From contig NW_004190506.2 of assembly GCF_000224145.3 (NCBI RefSeq), positions 243,517 to 307,516 on the forward strand: 64,000 nucleotides of DNA, written 5' to 3'. The notes beneath the pieces are model-generated. The model did not search any database, had not been told where the DNA came from, and saw only the letters and a program-made list of their open reading frames with translations. This DNA is from Ciona intestinalis (lineage: Eukaryota; Chordata; Ascidiacea; Phlebobranchia; Cionidae). The translations under genes were made by a program, and so were the position numbers. Below, piece after piece: positions 55,621 to 64,000 of the stretch; positions within the stretch are counted from its first letter, which is position 1, and each line of letters starts with the position of its first letter.

Positions 55621-58600
55621 ATGTTGGGACAGGAGAAGCAGTTTATTGGAATTCTTCTTATGTTTATGCTTACTTTGTTTATTGGTGGTGGACATAGCGA
55701 AAGTAAGTCTCTATTGTAAGGTACATTGGTTTATTTTAGGTGGTCAATTCGGGCCGTTTAAATATCTCTACCAATTTATAAATGTGTATTAAACTGTTTA
55801 AACGATTACAGAGTTAAAAATTCTCATTTGTGTGTATAAGTAGCATACTCCAGGTAAAATGAATACCGTTAGCACACAACATCTCATGTTTTCATAACCC
55901 TTTGTAGTCGTTAGGATGCGGTTTTATAACTATGTAAATATTCTTTTACTGCCAAATGGGACGATAAAAAAGAATAAAAACATGGACCATCTTACCCATA
56001 TACTAAGATATTCGGTGTAATTTTTACATTTTATTTTCCTGCTGTATATTCTTTGGTGTTGGGATAATGGGCCAAATCTGGCCTAAATCCTAGAGACCTA
56101 GATCCTCAACAAGGACCTCATCACATTGAATATCGTGTAAATGTACATTATGCTTTAATGCCATGCTTTGGTCAATAGGTTGCACACATTACGAACGCGT
56201 CACAGCCAACAGCAAGAGCATTCAGAGCCCGCGATATCCGTCCAAGTTTCCGCCACAAACGCAATGCATGTGGAGGTATATATAGATACGCAGTAGTGCG
56301 AAGGAAGAGGGGACACCTTTAGCACATAATATCCAAATATCCTGATCCTGTTTTAAACAATTGACAACGGTCTATGGGACTCGTGAGAAAACGGTTTATA
56401 ATTCGTTGAATGTTCTTAGTTTACTACCAAATGAGACAAGAAATAATATGAAAAAGGTCTTTCCCCATCCTTTATGTATGTAGCTTGCTTTATCATCGCA
56501 TGGCTGATAAACGACAGTCGTTATAAAAACGGGTGTTGTGTTTGATGCACCTCGTGCAAGCTCACGATTTACCATATATGTTTCTCCGTTGGTTAATAGT
56601 TTTTCGATTTTTTTTATGTATGGCTGATAATTTGGCCAGTTAGTGACCACTGGGTTGGAGCAATAAGTTACATCCATTCGCTCATCCTATTGCGTTATTC
56701 AGGCTACACACAGAAGTCGGGCATCGAATCAAAGTTGAATTCTCAAACTTTCAACTTGCTGCAGCCGACCCTACAGGTTCATGTAGGGTTCAATGGATTA
56801 ATATTATGGATGGGCAGAAGAACGCAGACGAACCGGGGTCTGTTTATACTTTTTGTGGCACTGATGTCCCACGGACTATTGTATCTTCAGGTATGTATAT
56901 TGGACATTACATATACAGTAACGCATTGGTGCGCATATTATATACATATACATACACCCATGCGTGGTGAGGCAACGATGGTGGACAGTCGTTATAACAC
57001 GGGTGTAATGTTTCATACACCTCGTACCCGCTTACGAGTTACCACGTATGTAACTTTGTATATGTGGATGTTTTCTTTGTGATTTTTCTGTACGGATAGT
57101 TGCCTTTTTGAACTCACATTCGTATAACTATTGTGTGTTCATACAGGCAACGTCGTACGTATCAACCTTCATTCAAACAACGATGCAAGGTCTCATACAT
57201 ACCGGGGCTTCTCGGCACGATTGGTGCGAACACAAGATACACCGTACATGCCAGGTAATGCTATAGATATACAGCAGGGTGGGAGAAGATGGGGAATCTT
57301 TTTATTTTAGTTTCTTAACCCATTTGGTAGTAAACAAAGAAAATTAAAAAACTATAAAGTCGTTTCCTTACAACTAACATAGACTATTGTTGAATGTTTA
57401 AAACACGATCAGGTTATTTTGATACTCACGATCAGGTTATTTTGATGATCAGGTTATGTGCTAAGGTGTCCCATTTTACCCCACACTACTACATAGTAGG
57501 TTGAGGTAAGATGGTCTATGTTCCACTAAGAATATAGAATAGAAACATACCATAAGTGCGGATATTTCTTCCTATTTTTCAAATGAAGTCACTCAATAAC
57601 AATATACAGGCGACCCGCCAGCGAACGCTCCAGCTGGGCCACAACGACCATCATACGTCACCCTTGACTCAGTTCTTAACCGGCTGTCACTAAATAACCA
57701 AAGACCAGCAAGGCCAAGACCTCCAAGGCCGACCACAGAAAGTGAGCGGATCGAAGAAATGAACAGAAGACGGAATCTGGGCCTCCCACCGGAGCCAAGC
57801 CGACCAAGTAGCCCCGCGCCGAGCAGGCGGCCCAACAGAATAATGGCGAACCAAACACCCCGATATAACAGAAGGCGTAAGTAAACATAACTTTGATTTT
57901 TTGCGGCCATTTTATAAATAGTTTTGGTAATTCATATCTTTGTATATATTTTTTAAATATTTTATGCCTTTTTTTGTATCTTTGTAAAAATTGCGGGGGT
58001 TTATAAAGATTTATATTGGTGGAATAATTGACAGATAAGGTTTAAATACCTCACCGTAGGACATCACCCGTATAAAGTATATTCATTCTTATGTATCGAC
58101 ATGTTTGGTAGTGAATAAAGAAAAAAACATTATACAGAATTATGCAACCTCGTCCCAAGATTCTAAAAGAGCTTTGTTAATTGTTAAAAACATGATTAGG
58201 AATTATGGTATATTATTTGCTAACGGTATAAATGTTAACAACAGTATGTGATTCATGTAAGATTAACCTCACTGACAGCAAGATTATGCTAAACCCGATT
58301 TTGAGGATCTTTCCCCCAGGCTATCAGACAACACATCTGCTTATAAAGTCTAAACATTTAATTGCTACACTGGTTCGACTAAGCGGCGTGTTAATTTCAT
58401 TTGATACGCTGATTTACGAATGTAAAATTAGCAGTGCAGAAATATCAACACGTAACATGAACATAGTGATCTACGTCTAAAAATGGCTTCATAAAAATAA
58501 AGAAAAGTGATTTTGTCGTTTTGGTTGTTCGGACTGTAAACTTAACAACTTTTGCTGTGTCATTTAAAGTGTAATAAATGACATAAAATTACACAAACAA

Positions 58601-59473
58601 GTCAAGAGTGTCTTACATAATATATGTATGGTAGGGTGGGGGACGGCGGAACACCTTTAGCACATACTATCCAAATATCCTGATGGTGTTTTAAACTATT
58701 AACAGCGGTCTATGGAAGTCGTGATGAAACGGTTTAATTTTTCTTTGGATGTTTTTTGTTTACTACCAAATGGGTCGAAAAAAAAGAATAAAAAAATCGT
58801 CTTACCACGTAGTCATATACGTTATCTTTATTCTTATATTACAGAATCTGTTGAGGTGACGACCCGCGCTCCATACATCCCGAGGAAGCGGCGCCCACAA
58901 ATGGCGAAAGAAATTAAGATTGTCGTAATTATGGTGAGCGTGTTAGCGGGCTTGTTTATCATCGTGCTTGTACTCAAGAAATGCGGATTCTTTAAACGAA
59001 TTTGTAACCGGACAAAAGAAGACGAGAAGAAAGATGGCGACTCGAAAATTAAAATGAAAAATCTTGGATCAGATCCAACAAAATCCAAGGATTCGGCTCA
59101 AAAAGAAGAGAAACAAAAAAAGAAAAAGGCAACAGAGGATGTAACTTCACCACTACCACAACCAAAAGGACAAACAACTGTTAACGCCGTGTCTTCCAAG
59201 TTGGAAGCTTCAAAATCAAGAAGTCCAATGACAGACAGCAACGATTACTCTCAATATTACTCTGACCGTAGGAGTTCTAACTTTAACAACCACGCCAAAA
59301 GTAAACGGTTGCCAGGTCAAGGTCACACACGCCACGAAACAGCGACGGCTCCTCCGTTACCTCCACGAAGCGTGAGTGTCAGGGGAGATTACGGTCAGAT
59401 GTATTCACACGAGTATAAATCACGAACCGCCTCACGCCGAGCAACTGTGTATACAATTGACCAACGGAGATGA
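55621..59473 (+). CDS. Single-pass membrane protein with one CUB domain, six exons, 456 aa
   Basis: Exons 55621-55702, 56179-56275, 56703-56890, 57147-57254, 57610-57876, 58845-59473 (1371 nt). All phases agree. Residues 1-27 are a signal peptide (MLGQEKQFIGILLMFMLTLF). Residues about 29-155 form a CUB domain: SCTHYERV, IQSPRYPSKFPPQTQCMW, HRIKVEFSNFQL, YTFCGTDVP and TYRGFSARL, with four cysteines in CUB spacing. A proline/arginine-rich stem follows (159-250). One hydrophobic helix lies at about 271-293 (IVVIMVSVLAGLFIIVLVL), preceded by KRRPQMAKE and followed by KKCGFFKR, so the tail is cytoplasmic. The tail (294-456) is lysine-rich and has PPLPPR, a class II SH3 ligand, and several tyrosines (NDYSQYYSD). 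A type I receptor or adaptor is inferred. I do not recognise a named family member. Confidence 0.88.
55848..56009 (-). mobile_element. MITE-like element, copy 17 (GGGGTAAGATGG subfamily, worn)
   Basis: Ends 'ccaggtaaaatgaataccgt' and 'ggaccatcttacccatatac'. In intron 1 of the CUB gene. Confidence 0.7.
56292..56472 (-). mobile_element. MITE-like element, copy 18
   Basis: 'agaggggacacctttagcac', 'gacaacggtctatgggact', 'gtttactaccaaatgagac', ending 'gtctttccccatcc'. It starts 16 bases after the donor of CUB exon 2. Confidence 0.75.
56473..56670 (-). repeat. SINE-like dispersed repeat copy
   Basis: Blocks 'tgtagcttgctttatcatcg', 'gcacctcgtgcaagctcacg', 'ggctgataatttggccagtt', 'gtgaccactgggttggagca'. 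In CUB intron 2. Confidence 0.6.
56960..57095 (-). repeat. SINE-like dispersed repeat copy (5' part)
   Basis: Blocks 'gcgtggtgaggcaacgatgg', 'tttcatacacctcgtacccg', 'acgagttaccacgtatgtaa'. In CUB intron 3. Confidence 0.6.
57268..57493 (+). mobile_element. MITE-like element, copy 19, with local duplication
   Basis: Ends 'cagcagggtgggagaagatg' and 'gtgtcccattttaccccaca'. The segment 'gatcaggttattttgat' is repeated near the right end. It starts 13 bases after the donor of CUB exon 4. Confidence 0.8.
58090..58230 (+). mobile_element. MITE-like element, copy 20 (ends missing)
   Basis: Interior of the GGGGTAAGATGG subfamily: 'tttggtagtgaataaag', 'gagctttgttaattgtt', 'atttgctaacggtat'. In CUB intron 5. 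Confidence 0.6.
58627..58808 (-). mobile_element. MITE-like element, copy 21
   Basis: Left end 'tagggtgggggacggcggaa', interior 'aacagcggtctatggaagtc' and 'gtttactaccaaatggg'. The right end is worn. It stops 36 bases before the last CUB exon. Confidence 0.75.
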
Positions 59474-59546
59474 TATTCTGTTATGCACCATTAGTTGGAA
59501 TTCCGCCTTTTCCGTAAAGTTCCGCCACGGAATTGGACTGCTAATA

Positions 59547-59746
59547 TAGTAGAGGGGGGGAAGATGGAGTGGGGCAACACCTACTCATTCTATTTTCTCG
59601 TCCCATTTGGTAATAAACAAAAAAATCAAAGAATTATAAAACCATATCCTCACGACTCCCATAGACTGTTGTTACAGATTAAAACACGATCAGGATATTT
59701 GGACATTACGTGCTAAACGTATCACACCTTTCCCCTCCCCACTATA
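59547..59746 (+). mobile_element. MITE-like element, copy 22
   Basis: Ends 'tagtagaggggggaagatgg' and 'cctttcccctccccactata'. It begins 73 bases after the CUB-gene stop codon, so it is probably within the 3' UTR. At 59612-59617 it contains AATAAA. Confidence 0.8.
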
Positions 59747-59814
59747 TTTTATGTTGTCGATTCAAATTTTCGTTATATCTCCTTATTTAAAGAAAACTAA
59801 ATGACTGCTGGTTT

Positions 59815-59985
59815 CGTAAAACAGCTCCTGCGACACCTATTTACATATCGTCTTACGACGTAACGGTACAGGTCGTTTTCATCAGGTTAAGTTTCATTCC
59901 ACCTGATAAAAACGACCTGTATGCGACGTCGAAACGTCAGTACCCAAATAAATGCCAGGAGAGCTGTTTTATAAAACACGTGTAA
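59815..59985. mobile_element. Foldback element
   Basis: Outer arms 'aaaacagctcctg' / 'caggagagctgtttt' and inner arms 'aggtcgttttcatcaggt' / 'acctgataaaaacgacct' give two nested inverted repeats. The block 'gcgacgtcgaaacgtc' between them recalls the 'gaaacgtc' block common beside some invertebrate retroelements. Confidence 0.6.
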
Positions 59986-60224
59986 TCAGCCTATTAACAG
60001 AAACAGTATATACTAGATCGCTGTTTTTCATCACTACTTGTCACATTCTAACCGTCCAAAATAAAAAATACGTGCAAAAACACAAGGCTAATTTGCGATG
60101 GTGCTAAGTTTTGTGTTATACAGCTATACGTGTATATCCTTGGTAAGCTAAAATCCGTGTAATTCAAAATCGGTTTATTTTGCGCTTGTTTTTTAAAATG
60201 TTTCTTTCGTGATGCATCATATGA

Positions 60225-60446
60225 TGACGTATTCATCATTGATGACGTGTTGTTTAATGACGTTTGATCAATGACGTGTACTAAGTAACTAACAATCCGA
60301 ACAAGTCACAAAACAGCAGGTTTTCAGACAAATCTACGAACTTGCCCTGTGCACTGGAGCGTAAAATCTAATTACTGACGTCATCTGGGGTTTCAAATGA
60401 CTGATTTTCTTTCACGTTGTTTTGCATGCCATTTATATGCTGACGT
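60225..60446. promoter_or_regulatory. Cluster of six TGACGT (CRE/ATF-like) sites
   Basis: TGACGT occurs near 60225, 60243, 60258, 60272, 60375 (as TGACGTCA) and 60441. Density is far above the surrounding AT-rich DNA. It could be an enhancer, or a promoter for an unannotated transcript. The nearest start is SLC5, about 2.5 kb away. Confidence 0.35.
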
Positions 60447-60588
60447 ACACAAGGTGCGTCATACATTTACCATACCAAAACCCGTAACCAACAACCAGGT
60501 GATGCTTCATTATGCATGCGAGGTACAAATACAAATCCCCGAAACTAGCTTTCGCATTATTTCAACGGTGCCTGTATTGTTGCTAAAT

Positions 60589-60773
60589 CTAGTAGGATGA
60601 GAGAAGATGGAACGCCTTTTCACTTTATTTTCTTGTTCCATTTGGTATTAAATAAAGAAAATTCAAAGAATTATAAAATCGTATCCTCACGACTCAAATA
60701 GACTGTTGCTAATTGTTTAAAACACGATCAGGGTATTATGTGCTAAAGGTGTCCCATCTTACCCCACCCAATA
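60589..60773 (+). mobile_element. MITE-like element, copy 23
   Basis: Ends 'agtaggatgagagaagatgg' and 'gtgtcccatcttaccccacc'. Full length. Confidence 0.85.
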
Positions 60774-60828
60774 TTTAATAAACTACATATGTCTCATAGC
60801 ATGCTTTCATACGTTCTTTACATTATAT

Positions 60829-61013
60829 TGTAGGTTGGGGTAAGCTGGGACGTATCATTCTTTCTTCGCCATCCTTGGTAGTAAACAAAGGTTTTTAAAA
60901 AATTCTGTAATCGTATAAGGCCTACTTACACCTCGCGTTGTTAATTGTTAAAACACGATCAGGAAATATGGGATTTAGGTTCTAACGGTATCCATCTTAC
61001 CCCACAGAAATAT
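60829..61013 (+). mobile_element. MITE-like element, copy 24 (GGGGTAAGATGG subfamily)
   Basis: Ends 'gtaggttggggtaagctggg' and 'gtatccatcttaccccacag'. Full length. Confidence 0.85.
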
Positions 61014-61405
61014 AGGCATATAAATTTTAGTGTTTGCTAATTTCCTGCGAATCGCTTTAACAAACATTGCTGAGTTGTGGTTATTGCAATCCCTAAGAAA
61101 ACAAGTAATACGTCCAATGAAACCAGGCATTTCGTTCCGAAATGTTTACTGATCAAACAATATCTTTTTACTGCCTACGTCATCGATGCACACAAATGCG
61201 TCGGCAAGTTAAAATTTCACACGAGAAGACGCAAAACGCTATAAAGGTTTATGATTGCAAACAAAAAACAGCACACTCAGTATAAAGTTTTGTTGTAAAT
61301 TGGGATTTCTAGTAAATGATAAAACGCTTTATATAACGAAGCATATATGGATGTAGGGCTACTGCTATAACACAAAAAGGTTTAGCCGATTTTGGAGGTT
61401 TAAAA

Positions 61406-61594
61406 TAATGGTAAAGTGGGGTAAGATGGAACATTCTTTTTTCTTGTCTAATTTGTTGGAAAACAAAGGATATTTACTGAGTTATACAAGCGTATGTCTG
61501 CGACTCAAATTATGTGTTGTTAATCGTTTAAAACACGATCAGAAAAGATTAGTTATTATTTGCTTACGGTATCAACCTAACCCAACAGTACTAT
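61406..61594 (+). mobile_element. MITE-like element, copy 25 (GGGGTAAGATGG subfamily)
   Basis: Ends 'taaagtggggtaagatggaa' and 'gtatcaacctaacccaacag' then tactata. Full length. Confidence 0.8.
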
Positions 61595-62151
61595 AATGCA
61601 TATGAGCGGTATGTCTAAAACTACTAGAAGGGTGAAACAGCGCAGAGTTCAACAGAGTCTGTGATAATTGTCAAGTGGTCGTGAAAGAAGCTGCCATGGC
61701 ATAAGCTGAAACTGACAACGCAGCAAATTCAATGGATAACTGGTCCCCTGCTTTCGTGTTCGGCCAAAGCGTAGTTGTAGTTACTACAAGCACTCTAGAT
61801 AACAAATTAGGCCACTTCACTTTATGCCTTTGTACAAACATATAGTAGTTTCGGTTGACCATCATTTCCTGCAGCAATTAGGAATTCGTCTACCCTAGAT
61901 TAAACAGCCAAGGTGACAAAATCTCTTTAACTTCGCAAGTCTGGCAGTTATTACTCCTTAATTTAAGGTTAAGTGTGTATTTGGTGAGAGATTTAAGCAG
62001 TTACGTTGATCCATGGCAGGCGTAACAAAAGGGACATTCTGTTTACAGAGAGCATTTTCGTTACGCGCTGCCAGCTTTGGTTTGGTGTTTTACAGAGTGT
62101 GGATTCGTAACTGAAAAGGTAGAATGCATGCATCAGTTATTGCGTTTTAGC

Positions 62152-62540
62152 ACTCTGGGGTGAGACAGATACTGTTAGCACATAATACCCCATGTTTTCA
62201 AATCGTGTTTTTTTAACAGTTAACAACGGTATTTTAGAGCCGTGTAGATACAGTTAGTTAATCTGTAAATATATACGTTTATTAAAATATAGTAGGGTGG
62301 GGGAAGATGGGATACCTTTTCATTCTATTTTTTCGACATGTTTGGTAGTTAACAAAGAACATTCAAAGAATTATAAAACTGTATCCTCACGACTCCCATA
62401 GACCGTTGTTAATTTTTAAAACACGATCAGGATGTTTGGATATTATGTGTTAAATGTGTTCCATCTTTCCCCACAGTACTATATGTGACGAGAAAATAGA
62501 ATGATAAAAATATGAACCATCTTATTTAAGCCTACTATAC
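62152..62540 (-). mobile_element. MITE-like element, copy 26 (GGGGTAAGATGG subfamily), split by a nested copy
   Basis: The left part 62152-62288 ('ctggggtgagacagatactg', 'aacaacggtattttagagcc') and right part 62485-62540 ('gacgagaaaatagaatgat', 'gaaccatcttatttaagcct') together make one element. It is interrupted by 62289-62484. Confidence 0.85.
62289..62484 (+). mobile_element. MITE-like element, copy 27, nested
   Basis: Near-consensus copy: agggtgggggaagatgggat to ccatctttccccacagtact, flanked by ata on both sides. It is inserted in the older copy at 62152-62540, which shows TA-type insertion. Confidence 0.88.
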
Positions 62541-62979
62541 GAGGAGCAAATTTACAGCAGTCCAACGAAAGGTCAGTATACCCGTGGGAGTATAAAGGAT
62601 TGTAGTTTAGCTCAAGTGCAACGTTTTGCAGCATTAACTTAAGTATCAGGTTGCACCGAGAATGTTGTATATAACATTGTCTTATAGTTCCCAACCCCTA
62701 ACTGCTGGCTCAGAGCTCAAAAAGCTTAAAAGTATTTTGGAGTTATTATCGATGGGTAGATATATATATGGGTTTTGGCCTTTTTAATTTTTTTATAAGA
62801 ATGAACAGGCTATTAAATGTAATTCATTTTCCTCGCGTGGCGGTTCAACGACAGTCGTTAAAACACGGGGGTTTTGTTTACAAACTTCATATGTCCATTT
62901 TTGAACGATCTTTCTATTACTGAGTGATTTCATTTCAGGCAGATTTTAAGCTTTTAGTTTTTTTTATAAATACAAAGAT

Positions 62980-63988
62980 ATGTCGGCCGTGCCTACTACC
63001 CTGGCCGTCGCCGATTACGCAGTGTTCGGTGTCACGCTGGGAATCTCTGCAGCCATTGGGATATTCTATGCAATAAAGGATTGGAGATCTACAGAGGGAA
63101 CGGAAGGATATTTACTCGGCGGGAGGTGGGGGTTTATAATGATAGATGTCTTTCCTGCTCTCTGTTTATAGATTAAAGAATAATTTTAATTATCCTCGAG
63201 TGGCCGGGAACGACAGTCGTTATTACATGGGTTTTCTGTATGATATACACCTCGGTTTTCTATATATAGAGTTACTACATATGTAACTTGTTTATTCTAG
63301 CCTGGCGGGACAGTCGATGGTCGTTATTACACGGGTGTTTTGTTTTATACACCTCGTGCTCCCTTATGAGTTACTGCGTAGACTCCCAATGCTGATTAAC
63401 TTTGCAAAACACCGACAAACCAAGATCCAAGTTTATTAATAGTTAAATATAGTAGGGAAAGATGGAAAACCTTTTCTACCTATTTCTTACCAATTTACCA
63501 GTAAGCAAAGAACATTCAAAGAATTACAAAACCGTTTCCTTTTGGCTCCCATGGACCGTTGTTAAATGTTTAAAATACGATCAGACATTTGGATATTATG
63601 TTTTAAAGGTGCCCCGTCTCCCAGCCCTGATATATAGTAGGTTTGGAGAAGATGGGACGCCTTTTTTCATTTTATTTTCTCGTCCCATTTGGTATCAAAC
63701 AAAGAACATTCAAAGAATTATAAATACAAATCTTCACGACTCCCATAGACTGTTGTTAATTGTTTAAAACACGATCAAAATATTTGGATATTATGTGCTA
63801 AAGTTGCCCCGTCTTTCCCCACACTACTATATATTAAAATTCACTTTGTAAGAAACAACATTTCCCATTAAACACAGGAACCTCGGCATGATCCCGGTGT
63901 CTTTGTCTCTCTCTGTGAGTTTTATGTCAGCAGTGACAGTGTTAGGGACACCAGCGGAGGTTTATTTATATGGTACCATGTACTGGTG
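62980..63988 (+). CDS. SLC5-family sodium-coupled transporter (SMCT/SMVT-like), N-terminal part
   Basis: Two exons are visible: 62980-63125 and 63878-63988, joined in phase 2 (GGGAG/GTGGGG to aacacag/GAACC). A donor in phase 2 at 63989 shows it continues beyond the window. The 85 visible residues start [18 protein letters not shown]. They contain a hydrophobic first helix (about 10-32, [17 protein letters not shown]), then TEGYLLGGR and [19 protein letters not shown]. The last block is diagnostic of SLC5 members such as SLC5A8, SLC5A12, SLC5A5 and SLC5A6. These carry monocarboxylates, iodide or vitamins with sodium across the plasma membrane. Substrate cannot be told from this part. Confidence 0.9.
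63178..63370 (-). repeat. Two partial SINE-like copies
   Basis: Blocks 'cgagtggccgggaacgacag' and 'acgggtgttttgttttatac' with 'acacctcgtgctcccttatg' mark two adjacent 5'-type fragments in SLC5 intron 1. Confidence 0.55.
63448..63635 (+). mobile_element. MITE-like element, copy 28
   Basis: Left end 'tatagtagggaaagatggaa', right end 'ggtgccccgtctcccagccc'. It is followed directly by copy 29. Confidence 0.8.
63636..63832 (+). mobile_element. MITE-like element, copy 29
   Basis: Left end 'tatagtaggtttggagaaga', right end 'cgtctttccccacactacta' then tata. It shares a tatata junction with copy 28, head to tail. Confidence 0.85.
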
Positions 63989-64000
63989 GTAAGTGTGCAG

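Larger units (their letters stand above)
59474..62979. other. Intergenic region between the CUB and SLC5 genes
   Basis: No coding exon found. Contents: five separate MITE loci, one of them nested; a foldback at 59815-59985; and a cluster of TGACGT half-sites at 60225-60446. Bases 62815-62890 hold a partial SINE-like copy. Confidence 0.55.

Noticed and set aside
59495..59716. 73-codon + frame after the CUB gene
   Set aside because: It is translation of a MITE copy; similar frames appear in other copies with no conservation.
61671..61877. 68-codon minus-strand frame
   Set aside because: No splice sites of good quality, no recognisable protein, and isolated in repeat-rich DNA.
1..64000. CRISPR array, prophage or bacterial operon
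   Set aside because: The DNA is plainly from an intron-rich animal genome; the tandem repeats found lack spacer structure.

Overview
This window reads as nuclear DNA of a tunicate, most likely Ciona. It is AT-rich and intron-dense, its genes resemble vertebrate ones but are compact, and short palindromic repeats are very common. The species call rests on general appearance and remembered repeat character, not on a database match. All gene models below were built by hand: exons were joined at GT-AG (once GC-AG) boundaries and codon phase was checked at every junction. Each complete model gives a total length divisible by three.

Layout. 0.2-3.5 kb (-): an unrecognised four-exon gene with a coiled coil and an unusual density of the palindrome TGACGTCA. 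4.6-13.5 kb (-): a 17-exon RNA-binding protein of the RBM20/Matrin-3 family, with probable 5' UTR exons reaching about 15.9 kb. One of its introns carries a piece of 18S rRNA gene. 16-18.6 kb: gene-poor and full of MITE-like elements. 18.7-21.2 kb (+): a two-exon KIF6-like kinesin with a large glutamine-rich insertion and a C-terminal prenylation box. 21.2-27.9 kb (-): a 16-exon BOD1/BOD1L1-like gene, tail to tail with the kinesin and only 37 bp from it. 28.4-35.1 kb (-): an 11-exon secreted protein with two 2-oxoglutarate/iron oxygenase-like halves, interrupted by a 50-base N gap and a 600-bp duplication. 35.9-53.8 kb (-): a 22-exon AMP deaminase (AMPD2-like) with a probable second, internal promoter. 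55.6-59.5 kb (+): a six-exon single-pass membrane protein with one CUB domain. 63.0-64.0 kb (+): the first two coding exons of an SLC5 sodium-coupled solute transporter, cut by the window end.

The genes look like an ordinary unlinked set: splicing regulation, motor, chromatin/chromosome segregation, hydroxylation, purine metabolism, cell surface and transport. No operon is evident. What ties the region together is its repeats. There are about 29 copies of one palindromic MITE superfamily in two subfamilies, a second dispersed family with SINE-like features, a short third family and several foldback elements. Many MITE copies lie within tens of bases of exon boundaries, mostly just downstream of 5' splice sites. 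There are nested, tandem and internally duplicated copies.

The points most worth following are the 18S fragment with flanking direct repeats, the CaaX-ended kinesin, the degenerate-plus-intact double oxygenase, the MITE/splice-site association and the TGACGTCA cluster.
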